This document shows positions 15,468 through 24,539 of a DNA stretch of 64,000 nt, piece after piece. A program made the translations under genes and the position numbers. The first letter of the stretch is position 1; every line of letters starts with the position of its first letter. A model generated the notes under the pieces. The model did no database searches. It had not been told where the DNA came from and saw nothing but the letters and a program-made list of their open reading frames with translations. The stretch is from Streptomyces fodineus. Lineage in GTDB: Bacteria; Actinomycetota; Actinomycetes; Streptomycetales; Streptomycetaceae. Location: contig NZ_CP017248.1 of the NCBI RefSeq assembly GCF_001735805.1, positions 4,898,001 to 4,962,000 of the forward strand, read 5' to 3'.

Positions 15468-16712
15468 GTGACTTCTCCCGCCGCCCGTACCGCCCTGGAC
15501 CTGACCTCCGACCTCCCGGTGCCGGACCTGGAGGACCTCTACCGGGACCTGCACCGCCACCCCGAGCTGTCCCTGTGCGAGCACCGCACCGCCGGGACGC
15601 TGGCCGGGCGACTGAAGGGCGCCGGGTTCGAGACGACGGAGGGGGTCGGCGGCACCGGGGTCGTGGGGCGGCTGGTCAACGGGGACGGGCCGGCCGTGCT
15701 GCTGCGCGCCGACATGGACGCGCTGCCGGTCAAGGAGGAGACCGGGCTGCCGTACGCCTCCGAGACGGACGGCGTGATGCACGCCTGCGGGCACGATCTG
15801 CACGTCACCTGGCTGACCGGGGCCGCCGAGGCGCTGGCCGCCGGGCGGGAGACCTGGCGGGGCACCCTGCTGGTGGTGGGCCAGCCGGCCGAGGAGAGCG
15901 GGCGGGGCGCGGCCCGGATGGTCGCGGACGGGCTGTACGAGCGGTTCGGCCGGCCGGACGTCCTGCTCGGCCAGCATGCCGCGCCGGGCCTGGCGGGCCT
16001 GTACCCGCACGCGCCGGGCCCGATCATGTCGGCGGCGACGGACGTGGACATCGTGGTGCACGGGCGGGGCGGCCACGGTTCACGCCCGGAGGCGACCGTG
16101 GATCCCGTGGTGACCGCCGCCTATCTCGTCACCCGGCTGCAGACGGTGGTGTCGCGGGAGATCGCCGCCGGTGACGCGGCCGTGCTGACCGTGGGCCGGA
16201 TCGAGGCCGGCATCCGGCACAACATCATCCCGTCCGAGGCACGCATCTCGCTGAACCTGCGCACCCAGTCCGAGGACGTACGGCAGCGGATGCTGGCCGC
16301 GATCCGGCGTATCGCGCGGGGCGAGTGCCTGGCCGCCGGCTGCCCGCGCGAGCCGGAGGTGACCATCGGCAGCACCTTCCCGATGACCGTCAACGACGCG
16401 GACACCGACAGGGCCGTGGCCGCCGTGCACGAGGAGGTCTTCGGCGCGGGCACGGTGTTCGACCCGGGCCCGGCGATGGGCAGCGAGGACTTCCCGCACC
16501 TGGCGCTCGACGGCGCGATCCCGTACTCGTACTGGTTCGTGACGACCACCCCCGCCGAGGTGTGGGACCAGGCCCCCGGTGACACCCTGCCGCAGAAACT
16601 CGCGGCCGTGCCGAGCAACCACAGCCCGCACTTCGCGCCCGACCTGTCCGTGGTCGCCCCGGGTGTCCGCACCCTCGTCTCCGGGGCCCTGGCACTGTTG
16701 TCGGTGGCGTGA
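15468..16712 (+). CDS. M20 family amidohydrolase (M20D type)
   Basis: A 414-residue metallohydrolase related to hippurate and N-acyl-amino-acid hydrolases. Metal ligands of the M20D group are visible: Cys107 and His109 (HACGHDLH), Glu143 (AEESGRGA), His170 (GQHAAPG) and a C-terminal His near NHSPHFAPD. A dimerisation insert with GRGGHGSRPEATVDPV follows the usual order. It probably releases amino acids from N-acyl conjugates. The start is GTG 15468. It runs in the same direction as the small peptide gene 48 bases upstream, so the two may share a promoter; processing of a peptide signal is conceivable but unsupported. Confidence 0.88.
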   Translation: MTSPAARTALDLTSDLPVPDLEDLYRDLHRHPELSLCEHRTAGTLAGRLKGAGFETTEGVGGTGVVGRLVNGDGPAVLLRADMDALPVKEETGLPYASETDGVMHACGHDLHVTWLTGAAEALAAGRETWRGTLLVVGQPAEESGRGAARMVADGLYERFGRPDVLLGQHAAPGLAGLYPHAPGPIMSAATDVDIVVHGRGGHGSRPEATVDPVVTAAYLVTRLQTVVSREIAAGDAAVLTVGRIEAGIRHNIIPSEARISLNLRTQSEDVRQRMLAAIRRIARGECLAAGCPREPEVTIGSTFPMTVNDADTDRAVAAVHEEVFGAGTVFDPGPAMGSEDFPHLALDGAIPYSYWFVTTTPAEVWDQAPGDTLPQKLAAVPSNHSPHFAPDLSVVAPGVRTLVSGALALLSVA

Positions 16713-16742
16713 CCCGGGAGTACCTGCGGGGCCCTACGGCCC

Positions 16743-17888
16743 TCAGGGGGCCGCCTGCAGCTGGCGCAGCTGCCGCCGCACGTTCTCCAGCGCGCCCTGC
16801 CGACGGCCCGGCACCCGCAGCCGCAACTCCGCCAGCGCCGACCCGAGTTCCCGGGCCGGCGCCGCCTCCGTGATCCGGCCCCACTGGTGGTGCGCCCGGT
16901 CCACGGCCGCCTCCACCGCGGGCGAGTCCACCGGCTGCCCCGCCCCCAGCCGGGCCCCGGCAACCCCCAGCCAGGCCCGGCAACTGCGCACCGGATCCCC
17001 CGCGAACATCGCCAGATCCGCCCGCACCTCCGCCCAGTGCAGCGCTTCTTCGGACCCGGGGCCGTACGAACGAACGGCGGCGACCTCGTGCCGCGCGGCC
17101 AGCGCATCGGCCTCGGGGTAGCGGCCCGCTTGGACTTGGGTGGTGATGGCGGCGTGGGGGTCGACGGCTGCGGGGGCGGCAGCGACGGTGACCGGAGCGT
17201 GGAGCACGAGGGCGGCAGCCGGGCTCCGCGGGTGGCCGTTCAGCCCGCCGGGACGGACGGGCGGGTGGGCGAACACCAGACTGCGGCCCGCGGCCACCTC
17301 CCCCACCCGAGCCATCGCCTGCTCGTGCAGCTCGGCGAGCGGCGGCCGGTACCCGCTCCTCAGCAGCGTCGCCACGGCCTTCATGTACGCCGGCTCGGCC
17401 GGCCCCCGCCGCCCGGAAGCCCCCACGACACGACCGTAGACGGCGGCGCTGGGCCCGCATTCCAGCCCGCGCTCGGCGACGTGGCGCCAAGCCTCGTCAT
17501 CCGCGTACAGGTCCACGACGAGCGTCGTGTCCACGGCCGACCGCAACCGCAGCTCCTCCCGCACCCAGTGCCAGGGCAGCCCGGTATAGCGCACGGTGGC
17601 CGGGGTGGTGCGCGCCAGCGCGAGATGCGGCAGCCGCTGCCGCCGGTCCAGCTGCAGCTGCCCGGCGATGTACAGGGTGAGCGGTCCGGGCGCGGCGGCC
17701 GCGGCGCGCAGCCGGGTCAGCACGGCCTGCGGCTCCAGCGGGTCGACGAGTTCGACCACGTGCGCGGTGTCGGTGCCGGACAGCACGGCGGGGGCGACGG
17801 CCGCCAGCACCGGCAGCACACCGGCCGCGTTCACCAGGCACCCCCGGCCCAGCGGCGAGGCCGCGAGCAGCAGCACGGTTCCGGGCAT
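16743..17888 (-). CDS. Conserved hypothetical protein, possible caspase-like fold
   Basis: A 381-residue soluble protein of no firmly recognised family. The N-terminal half has a Rossmann-like strand/helix rhythm, with LYIAGQLQLDRRQRLPHLAL and TTLVVDLYADDEAW at the places where caspase-like domains carry their active-site loops. The expected His and Cys are not evident, so any fold relation would be non-catalytic. The C-terminal part (TTQVQAGRYPEADALAARHE…) looks like a TPR-type helical pair. ATG 17888 has GGGGGAGGG upstream. It follows the SpoIIE phosphatase gene on the same strand with an 83-base gap, suggesting one transcript. Confidence 0.6.
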   Translation of the reverse strand: MPGTVLLLAASPLGRGCLVNAAGVLPVLAAVAPAVLSGTDTAHVVELVDPLEPQAVLTRLRAAAAAPGPLTLYIAGQLQLDRRQRLPHLALARTTPATVRYTGLPWHWVREELRLRSAVDTTLVVDLYADDEAWRHVAERGLECGPSAAVYGRVVGASGRRGPAEPAYMKAVATLLRSGYRPPLAELHEQAMARVGEVAAGRSLVFAHPPVRPGGLNGHPRSPAAALVLHAPVTVAAAPAAVDPHAAITTQVQAGRYPEADALAARHEVAAVRSYGPGSEEALHWAEVRADLAMFAGDPVRSCRAWLGVAGARLGAGQPVDSPAVEAAVDRAHHQWGRITEAAPARELGSALAELRLRVPGRRQGALENVRRQLRQLQAAP

Positions 17889-17971
17889 CGTCCCTCCCCC
17901 TGTCGAGCCTGATCCGCTCTCCAGCCAGCACCGTAACCGCTGCGGCTGCAAACCCGCGCCCCAGGAAGGCA

Positions 17972-19135
17972 TCAGGACCGCAAACGTCCCTCTTCGCCGT
18001 CTTCGCCCGCCGCCTCCTGTATCCGCCGCACGGCGAACGCCGTGGTGTCGTCGCCCAGCCGGCCGCCGCTGTGCCGCAGCACCCCGTCGCGGACCCGGCG
18101 GACCAGGTGCCGGGGCTCGGCCAGGCCCGGGTCGGCGGCGACCGCGTCGGCGATGTCCCGGGCCAGCGGATAGAACGCGCCGAAACGGTCGCGGGCCTCG
18201 CTCACCCCGTCGGTGACCAGCAGCAGGGTCTCGTCGGCGGCCAACGGCACCCGGCGCACCGGCGGCAGGCCGCCCACGAGGTCGCAGAGGCCGAGCGGCA
18301 GCCCGTCGCCGCTGGGCAGTTCGCCCACTCCGCCCGGACCGACGGCGAGCGGTGCCTCATGGCCGAAGTTGACGACCCCGATGGTGGGGTAGGGGTCCTC
18401 GGGGAAGCCGATCAGCACGGCGGTGGCGAAGCGGTCGCCGTCGTCGCGGCCGAGCGCGGTGGTGTGCCGGCGGTGCCGCAGTATCCGGATCTCCAGGCGT
18501 TCGGCCACGGTCGCGAGGTCCTTCTCGTGGTACCCGGCCTCACGGAAGGTGCCGAGCAGCGCGGCGGCGGTCTCCACCGCGCCGAGGCCCTTGCCCTGCA
18601 CATCGCCGACGAGCACGCGGGTGCCGTGCGGTCCGGGCTGGATGTCGTAGAAGTCGCCGCCGACCCGGGCCTCGACATCCGCCGCCAGATACACCCCGGC
18701 CTGGTCCAGACCGGCCCAGCGCGGCGGCAGCGGGCGCAGCACGGTACGGCGGGTGGTCTCGGCGATGTCCTGGATGTGCAGGGTCTGCCGCTCCTTGCGC
18801 AGCCGCACGGCGGAGGCCATCACAGCCATCAGCCCGCCGAGGGCGACCAGGACGAAGTCGCCGAGACCGGCCCGGTACTGGTCGGGCCACGCGCTGTCGA
18901 CGGCGACGTACGTCACCACCGCCAGCCCGGCGAAGGCGGCGGTCGTCCACATCCCGCAGATCGCGGCGGCCGTGCCGGGGACCAGCACGATCCAGCCGAC
19001 GATCCGGAACCGTTCACTGGTGTTGAAGTCCAGCAGCACGATGCCGACGAGCAGCAGCAGGGGCGGCACCCAGGCGACGCTGTGGCCGCGCACGCTCAGC
19101 AGCTGGCGCCGCCGCCCGTACTCCAGGTCCGTCAC
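17972..19135 (-). CDS. Membrane-bound SpoIIE/PP2C-type protein phosphatase
   Basis: A 387-residue protein with an N-terminal block of four to five membrane spans (about residues 18–110), a short linker helix, and a PP2C/SpoIIE domain from about 140 on. Conserved metal-binding motifs are present: VGGDFYDIQP, VGDVQGKGLGAVE, LVTDGVSEARD and GDDTTAFAV. Such phosphatases dephosphorylate anti-anti-sigma factors and thereby switch on sigma factors of the SigB type. No sensor domain other than the membrane block is seen. The start is GTG 19135. No anti-sigma gene is adjacent. Confidence 0.88.
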   Translation of the reverse strand: MTDLEYGRRRQLLSVRGHSVAWVPPLLLLVGIVLLDFNTSERFRIVGWIVLVPGTAAAICGMWTTAAFAGLAVVTYVAVDSAWPDQYRAGLGDFVLVALGGLMAVMASAVRLRKERQTLHIQDIAETTRRTVLRPLPPRWAGLDQAGVYLAADVEARVGGDFYDIQPGPHGTRVLVGDVQGKGLGAVETAAALLGTFREAGYHEKDLATVAERLEIRILRHRRHTTALGRDDGDRFATAVLIGFPEDPYPTIGVVNFGHEAPLAVGPGGVGELPSGDGLPLGLCDLVGGLPPVRRVPLAADETLLLVTDGVSEARDRFGAFYPLARDIADAVAADPGLAEPRHLVRRVRDGVLRHSGGRLGDDTTAFAVRRIQEAAGEDGEEGRLRS

Positions 19136-19303
19136 GGCGGGCAGCCGCCCATGCCCCCCACGCCCGCCGTGCCGTCCATGCCCTCAGCGAAACACGGGAG
19201 AGGACCGGCCGCATCCGGGCACCCGTCACTCTCCTGGCCGACTTGCCAGCCCCCGCCCCCAGGTGTGCTCTGGAGGCGGGGGCAAGGAGAGAGGAGTGCT
19301 CTC

Positions 19304-19786
19304 ATGGCTCAAGCGGCACCCGCGCCCGGCGGCATGTCCCGCCCCGGGGGCACCCGGGAGATCGCGACCCGGACATCCGGGAGGCGCACCCGTCCGCCCG
19401 ACGTCTTCGACGCGCGCACCCACCGCATCGCCCACATCGCCGGCCCGGTCGTGCTGGGTCTGGTCTACGGCTACTGGGTCGCGGCCGACGCCCGCCAGGG
19501 CGGCTCCATCACGGGCGGGAACCTGCTGCTCGGCTGGATCAGCGCGCTGGTGTTCGCGGCCGTGACCGTCGCCCTGCTGACGCTGGCCCCGCGGATGACG
19601 AGGGAGGTGCACGCACTGCTGTGGACGGCGTTCGCCGGCTGCGCGTTCGGCTTCCTGTACATCCAGTCGGGCCACTCGGTGTGGCGGACCGTGATGCTGT
19701 CGCTGATCATCGCGGGGTGCACCTTCGCCACGTTCTTCTACCGCTACTACACGCGCGAGGACGCGGCCGGGAACCGGGTCCGCTGA
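19304..19786 (+). CDS. Small integral membrane protein with four spans
   Basis: A 160-residue protein. A ~45-residue basic, Pro/Gly-rich cytoplasmic N-terminus precedes four hydrophobic spans (IAGPVVLGLVYGYWVAA, NLLLGWISALVFAAVTVALL, HALLWTAFAGCAFGFLYI, VMLSLIIAGCTFATFFYRYY). ATG 19304 is set by AGAGAGGAG about eight bases upstream. It is divergent from the SpoIIE phosphatase gene. No family was recognised. Its 3' end is followed at once by an array of 23-bp tandem repeats. Confidence 0.7.
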   Translation: MAQAAPAPGGMSRPGGTREIATRTSGRRTRPPDVFDARTHRIAHIAGPVVLGLVYGYWVAADARQGGSITGGNLLLGWISALVFAAVTVALLTLAPRMTREVHALLWTAFAGCAFGFLYIQSGHSVWRTVMLSLIIAGCTFATFFYRYYTREDAAGNRVR

Positions 19787-19797
19787 GCGCGGGGGCC

Positions 19798-19982
19798 GTG
19801 ACGGCGTGTGCGTACGGGCCGTGACGGCGTGTGCGTACGGAACGTGACGGCGTGTGCGTACGGAACGTGACGAGGTGTACGCACGGACCGTGACGAGGTG
19901 TCCGTACGGGCCCGTGACGGCGTGTCCGTGCCGGCCATGAAGGCCTGTCCGTGCAGGCCATGACGACATGTGCGTGGGCCCC
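19798..19982. repeat. Array of eight ~23-bp tandem repeats
   Basis: Copies begin at 19798, 19821, 19844, 19867, 19890, 19914, 19937 and 19960. Each is a variant of GTGACGGCGTGTGCGTACGG plus three bases. The first four are nearly identical and later copies diverge. The 23-base period is not a multiple of three, and no gene reads through, so the array is non-coding. The following stretch, 19983–20305, is GC-rich and shows no gene or clear signal. Confidence 0.85.
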
Positions 19983-20305
19983 TGGCCGACCACCGGGGGC
20001 CCACGCACTCCCCTGCCCCCTCTTTCCCTCACCCCCCGTCACACTCCGGCCGGCAGAAGCCGGAGATGCCGGGGCGGCCGGAACCGCTCTCGCCGCAGCC
20101 GGTGTTGTGCCGGCCGCCGTCGTCCTTCCCCCAGGAAACACCCGTTCGGGCGAACCCTCCACCGGAGAGCGGAATCCCCAGCTCCGGCATGGGATGCCGT
20201 GGGATGCCAGGGGACGCGGCCCCGGGGGCACCCGTTCGGCCCGGCCCTCCCCCGAACGCACTCCTCCCGCTCGCGCCCCCGCCACGGGGGCCGTTGTCTG
20301 GAAGC

Positions 20306-21253
20306 GTGCCCCCACGCCTCAGGAGCGCCCTGTCGGCCGTACTACTCGCCCTGTCCTGCCTCCTCGTGCCCTTCGGCGCGCTGGCGGCCTGGGCGGCGTA
20401 CGGGCTCGCCGACACCGGCCGGTACGTCACCACCATGGCGCCGCTCGCCGCCGACCCGAACGTGCGGGACGCCCTCGCGGACACCGTCGGTGACGGCATC
20501 CTGCGCGCGCTGGGCCACAACCTGGACGTCCCCCCGATGGGCGGCCCGGTGCGCCCGTTCGTGCGCGACGCGGTGCGTTCCTTCACCCAGACCGAGGCCT
20601 TCCGGCTGGCCTGGGACACCGCCAACCGGATCACCCACGACGCGGTGCTGCGCGCCCTGCGCGACGAGGAGGACTCGGCCGGGCGTCCCGTCGTCGTCGA
20701 CCTCGCCCCCATCACCGACCAGGTCAAGCGTCAGCTGACCCGGGACCATGTGCCGCTCGCCGCGCGCATCCCGGTGGAGCACACCGCGGTCTCCGTGCTC
20801 CCGGCGGACGAACTCACCTCATTCCGGAAGGGTTTCCACGTGCTCGAAATCGCCGGTTTCTGGATGCCGGTGGCGGCCGCCGCCCTGGCCGCCACCGGGA
20901 TCGCGCTGGCCGTCCACCGCCGTCGCGCCGTCGCCGCGACCGCGCTGGGCACGGCCCTGGGCGGCGCCGCGCTGGCCCTGGCGTTGGCGGTCGGCCGCAC
21001 CATGACCCTCGCCGACCTGCCCGCCGACGTGCCCCACCCGGCCGCCGCCGCGGTCTACGACGCCCTCACCGCGACCCTGCGCACGGTCTCCTGGCTCCTG
21101 CTGGGCCTCGGCCTCGCGGTGGCCCTGACCGTCTGGCTGACCCGCCACCTGCTCCCGGCCCACCGCCGGACCCCGACCACCACACCCTCACCGGCGCCGG
21201 CACCCGCTCCGGCCCCGGCCCCGGCCCCGGCCCCGACCGAAGCCCGGGTCTGA
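20306..21253 (+). CDS. Integral membrane protein with proline-alanine tail
   Basis: A 315-residue protein. One span near the N-terminus (SAVLLALSCLLVPFGALAAW) precedes a ~150-residue extracytoplasmic domain beginning YVTTMAPLAADPNVRDALAD. Three further spans follow (MPVAAAALAATGIALAV, ALGGAALALALAVG, SWLLLGLGLAVALTVWL). The C-terminus is a (PA)n tract of about 20 residues, encoded by a CCGGCC-type hexamer repeat. GTG 20306 is the likely start, with GGAAG close upstream. Similar membrane proteins of unknown role are common in Streptomyces. Its last codons and downstream DNA are duplicated before the next gene. Confidence 0.7.
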   Translation: MPPRLRSALSAVLLALSCLLVPFGALAAWAAYGLADTGRYVTTMAPLAADPNVRDALADTVGDGILRALGHNLDVPPMGGPVRPFVRDAVRSFTQTEAFRLAWDTANRITHDAVLRALRDEEDSAGRPVVVDLAPITDQVKRQLTRDHVPLAARIPVEHTAVSVLPADELTSFRKGFHVLEIAGFWMPVAAAALAATGIALAVHRRRAVAATALGTALGGAALALALAVGRTMTLADLPADVPHPAAAAVYDALTATLRTVSWLLLGLGLAVALTVWLTRHLLPAHRRTPTTTPSPAPAPAPAPAPAPAPTEARV

Positions 21254-21542
21254 CCCGCCCGTACGCGGCACGGGTACGACCGGACGGCCGCCCCGACGTC
21301 GTCGCGTGAAGCGACAGCCCAGAGGCAGGCCCGCGTCCGGCGCCGGCTCCCGCACCCGCACCCGCACCGGCACCGGCACCGAAGCCCGGGTCCGACCCGC
21401 CCGTACGCGGCACGGATGCGACCGGACTCGGGGTACGGACCCGGGCCCCCCGCCCCCAACTCCCGTGCCCCGGCGCATCCCTGGCACCACCGGACGGCCG
21501 CCCCGTAGGCTCGTCACGTGAAGCGACACCCCGGAGGCAGGC
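21237..21542. repeat. Imperfect duplication of a gene junction
   Basis: The end of the membrane gene with its downstream DNA (about 21237–21285, ACCGAAGCCCGGGT then GACCCGCCCGTACGCGGCAC) recurs at about 21379–21427 with few changes. The region around the next gene's start (GGACGGCCGCCCC … GTGAAGCGACA … GAGGCAGG) also occurs twice, near 21281–21335 and 21490–21542. Only the second copy leads into an intact gene. The 264-base intergenic region is therefore a degenerate tandem duplication of the gene boundary. Confidence 0.75.
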
Positions 21543-22474
21543 TCGGTGTCTGGTGTGCCGGGCTGCTGCTGGCCGGGGTCGGTGTGGTGGTCGGCTGCCG
21601 GGTCGCCGGTACCGACGGCGTCACCCCCGTACCCCAGCTGCTCGCCTTCCTGCCCTGGCTGCTCGTGCCGACCGGCTTCGCCCTGCTGTGCGCGCTGCTC
21701 ACCCGCTGGTGGCCGGGCCTGGTGTGCGGGGTCGCCGTACTCGGCCTGCTCGCCTGGTACCGGGAGCCGTACGGCAGGGTCAGCGAGCCCCCCGGTCCGC
21801 CGCTCGCCACCCTGCGCGTGCTGACCGCCAACGTGGAGTTCGGGCGCGGCACCCCCGCGCTGGTCCCGCGGATCCGCGACCGCCGGCCGGACCTCGTCTT
21901 CGTCGAGGAGTGCGAGTACACCTGCCAGGCCACGCTGGAAGCCGACTTCGCGACCGCCTACCCCTACCGGCAGGCGGTTCGCGCGGCCGGCTCGCACGGC
22001 TCGCTCATCCTCAGCCGCTTCCCGCTGCGCCCCACCGCCGGCGTCCGGGGCACGATGGGCATGCCCGGCGCCGTCGCCGACATACGCGGCCAGGCCGTAC
22101 GGCTCCAACTCGCCCACCCCATGCCGCCGCTGCCGAACCAGGTCGGCCTGTGGCGGCGCGAACTCGGCAGGCTCCGCGCCTTCGCCGCCGCCGGCCCCCG
22201 CACCCCCACCATCCTCGCCGGCGACTTCAACGCCACCCAGGACCACGCCGCCTTCCGCCGTATCCTGGACGCCGGGCTGACCGACGCCGCCCGCCTCGCC
22301 GGGCAGGACCGCGCCGCCAGCTGGCCCGCGCGCACCGCCTCCGTCATCGGCGCCCAGATCGACCACGTCCTGCTCTCCCCGGACTTCACCGCGACCGGCG
22401 CCCGCTTCCTGCGCGTGGCCGGCACCGACCACCGCGCCCTCGTCGTGGACGTCACCCTCCACCAGCGGCGATGA
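21518..22474 (+). CDS. Endonuclease/exonuclease/phosphatase family protein, membrane-anchored
   Basis: A 318-residue protein with three hydrophobic N-terminal segments (about residues 8–82), followed by an EEP domain. EEP motifs are visible: LRVLTANVEFG (Asn), DLVFVEECEY (Glu), LAGDFNAT (Asp and Asn), and the C-terminal QIDHVLLSPDF and GTDHRALVVDV. The domain is a Mg-dependent phosphodiesterase fold used on nucleic acids or lipids; the membrane anchor makes an extracytoplasmic substrate likely. GTG 21518 is the start. A decayed copy of this start region lies about 210 bases upstream. Confidence 0.85.
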   Translation: MKRHPGGRLGVWCAGLLLAGVGVVVGCRVAGTDGVTPVPQLLAFLPWLLVPTGFALLCALLTRWWPGLVCGVAVLGLLAWYREPYGRVSEPPGPPLATLRVLTANVEFGRGTPALVPRIRDRRPDLVFVEECEYTCQATLEADFATAYPYRQAVRAAGSHGSLILSRFPLRPTAGVRGTMGMPGAVADIRGQAVRLQLAHPMPPLPNQVGLWRRELGRLRAFAAAGPRTPTILAGDFNATQDHAAFRRILDAGLTDAARLAGQDRAASWPARTASVIGAQIDHVLLSPDFTATGARFLRVAGTDHRALVVDVTLHQRR

Positions 22475-22522
22475 CACCGGGCGACTCCGGGTGGACCGGG
22501 GTGATGCGGTGATAATGGCGGC

Positions 22523-24466
22523 ATGTCGCGAGAGTTCCCCATCGGCCTCACCCCTCCCGACTGGCTGATCCGGAACCTCCGCCCCCAGCAGGCCCCCGTC
22601 AACAAGCCCGCCATGGCCCGCGCCGCCCTCGCCATGGCCCTGCCCCTCGCGATCGGCCTCGCCACCGGCCACCCGGCGTACGGCGCCCTCGCCTCCATGG
22701 GCGCCCTGTCCGGCGTCATCGGCGACACCGCCGACGCCTACCGCATGCGCGTCCTCAACATCGCCGTCCCGCAGCTCTTCGGCGCGGCCGGCGTGACGCT
22801 GGGCACGCTGGTGTACGGGCACGGCTGGTACGCGGTGGCCGCGGTGACCGGGGTCGCCCTGGTCTCCGGCATGATCTCGACGATCGGCGCGGTGGCCTCG
22901 GTCTCCGGTCTGCTCCTCCTGCTGAACTGCGTGGTGGGCGCGGGCCTCCCCCTCCCGCACCCCTGGTGGCTGGCTCCCGCCCTGATGACCGGCGGAGGCC
23001 TCCTGGTCCTCATCCTCGCCCTCCTGGCCTGGCCCTTGCGCTCGGGCGTGCCCGAACGCGCGGCGGTGGCGGCCACGTACCGCACGGTCGCCGCACTCCT
23101 GGCGGTCTCCGGCACGGACCGGACCGAGGAGTACGAGGACGCCCGCCGCACGGTCACCCAGTCCCTCAACCAGTCCTACGACCTGATCCTGGCCCGGCGC
23201 GCCCGCCACCACGGCCGCAGCCTCGAACTCACCCGTCTCCTGGCCCAGTTGAACGCCATCACGCCGGTGGTGGAGGTGGCCCCCGCGGCCCATCTGGCGG
23301 GCCGCCCCCTGCCGCCCGGGATCCCCGAGGCGGTCCACCACCTGGCTCAGGCGGTGGAAACGGGCGACACGGACCCGGCAGCCCTGGACCTCCCGGCCCC
23401 GGCGACCGAGACGGCCCGGGCGGTGGACCACGCCCTGCGCCACACGGCCGAGGTCGTCACGACCCCCGATGTGGACCCACGCGGCATCGACGACCGTCTG
23501 GGCCGTCCCGCGGCGCTGGGCATCCGCACCGCACGAGCGGCCCGCAACGTCGTCCTGTCGGCCAACTCCTGGCGCTACGGCCTGCGCCTCGCGGTCTGCA
23601 TCGGCATCGCGCAGGCCCTGGTGTCGTTGATCCCCGTTCCCCGCTCCTACTGGGTGGCCCTGACGATCACCTTCGTCCTGAAGCCCGACTTCGGCTCGGT
23701 CTTCTCCCGCGCCCTGCTGCGCGCGCTCGGCACGGTGGCGGGGCTGGTGATCGCGGCGGTGGTCCTGGCGGAGGTCCCGCTGGGCTGGTGGGACGTACCC
23801 GCGATGCTGCTCCTGGCCCCCTTGATCCCGGCCCTGACCCCCCGGGGCTACGGCTACCAGACGGCGGCGATCACCCCGGTCATCCTCCTCCTCTCGGACA
23901 TCCTGAACCACCAGGGCACGGCGCTGCTGCTCCCCCGTCTGACGGACTCACTGCTGGGCTGTGCGATCGCGCTGACGGCCGGCTACCTCCTGTGGCCGGA
24001 GAGCTGGCGCACGCGCGTGGGCGACCGTCTGGCGGACGCGGTGGCGGACACGGCGGCATACGTGGAGACGGCCTTCGCCACCACCACGGACCCCGCCGCC
24101 CGGGCCCGTATGCGCCGCCGCCTCTACCGCGACCTCTCGGACATCCGTACCGAGTTCCAGCGGGCCCTGACCGAACCGCCGCCGACCGGCCGGCGCGCGG
24201 CTGCCTGGTGGCCGCTGGTGGTCGCGGTGGAACGCATCATCGACGCCACGACGGCGGCCCGCGTCCGCGTGAGACACGGTGCGCCGCCGCCGTCCCCGGC
24301 CGAGATCACCCAGGTGGTGCTGCAGCTCAGGGAGCTGTCGGAGGGGGTACGGGACGCGGAAACACTGGCCCCGGTCCGCACGGATCTCACCGGTCCGGCC
24401 GACAGCGTTCTCGAACCTCTTCGCCAGGAAGTCGCGGCGGCCCGGTCGATTGCGTCTCCCCACTGA
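22523..24466 (+). CDS. FUSC-family inner membrane protein (aromatic acid exporter-like)
   Basis: A 647-residue protein with two blocks of membrane spans (about residues 35–175 and 350–500), separated and followed by soluble helical regions. This is the FUSC/YccS architecture, with an ARNVVLSANSWRYGLRLAVCIG segment at the start of the second block and a PRSYWVALTITFVLKPDFGSVFSR motif typical of the family. Relatives export aromatic acids or are of unknown role. ATG 22523 follows the endonuclease gene by 48 bases on the same strand. Confidence 0.88.
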   Translation: MSREFPIGLTPPDWLIRNLRPQQAPVNKPAMARAALAMALPLAIGLATGHPAYGALASMGALSGVIGDTADAYRMRVLNIAVPQLFGAAGVTLGTLVYGHGWYAVAAVTGVALVSGMISTIGAVASVSGLLLLLNCVVGAGLPLPHPWWLAPALMTGGGLLVLILALLAWPLRSGVPERAAVAATYRTVAALLAVSGTDRTEEYEDARRTVTQSLNQSYDLILARRARHHGRSLELTRLLAQLNAITPVVEVAPAAHLAGRPLPPGIPEAVHHLAQAVETGDTDPAALDLPAPATETARAVDHALRHTAEVVTTPDVDPRGIDDRLGRPAALGIRTARAARNVVLSANSWRYGLRLAVCIGIAQALVSLIPVPRSYWVALTITFVLKPDFGSVFSRALLRALGTVAGLVIAAVVLAEVPLGWWDVPAMLLLAPLIPALTPRGYGYQTAAITPVILLLSDILNHQGTALLLPRLTDSLLGCAIALTAGYLLWPESWRTRVGDRLADAVADTAAYVETAFATTTDPAARARMRRRLYRDLSDIRTEFQRALTEPPPTGRRAAAWWPLVVAVERIIDATTAARVRVRHGAPPPSPAEITQVVLQLRELSEGVRDAETLAPVRTDLTGPADSVLEPLRQEVAAARSIASPH

Positions 24467-24539
24467 GCCCTTCGCTAACCTTACGTGTCCGTCCTGGCCA
24501 GGGATCGACGGGCATCAACTTACGCGAAGGGGTGCGCAT

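Noticed and set aside
19707..20315. Arg/His-rich repeated frames on the − strand across the 23-bp array
   Set aside because: The repeated peptides only reflect the DNA repeat. The 23-base period shifts frame at every copy.
21511..21526. TCACGTGAA core near the endonuclease start considered as a parS site
   Set aside because: The flanks do not match the 14-bp consensus (several mismatches), so it is likely chance.
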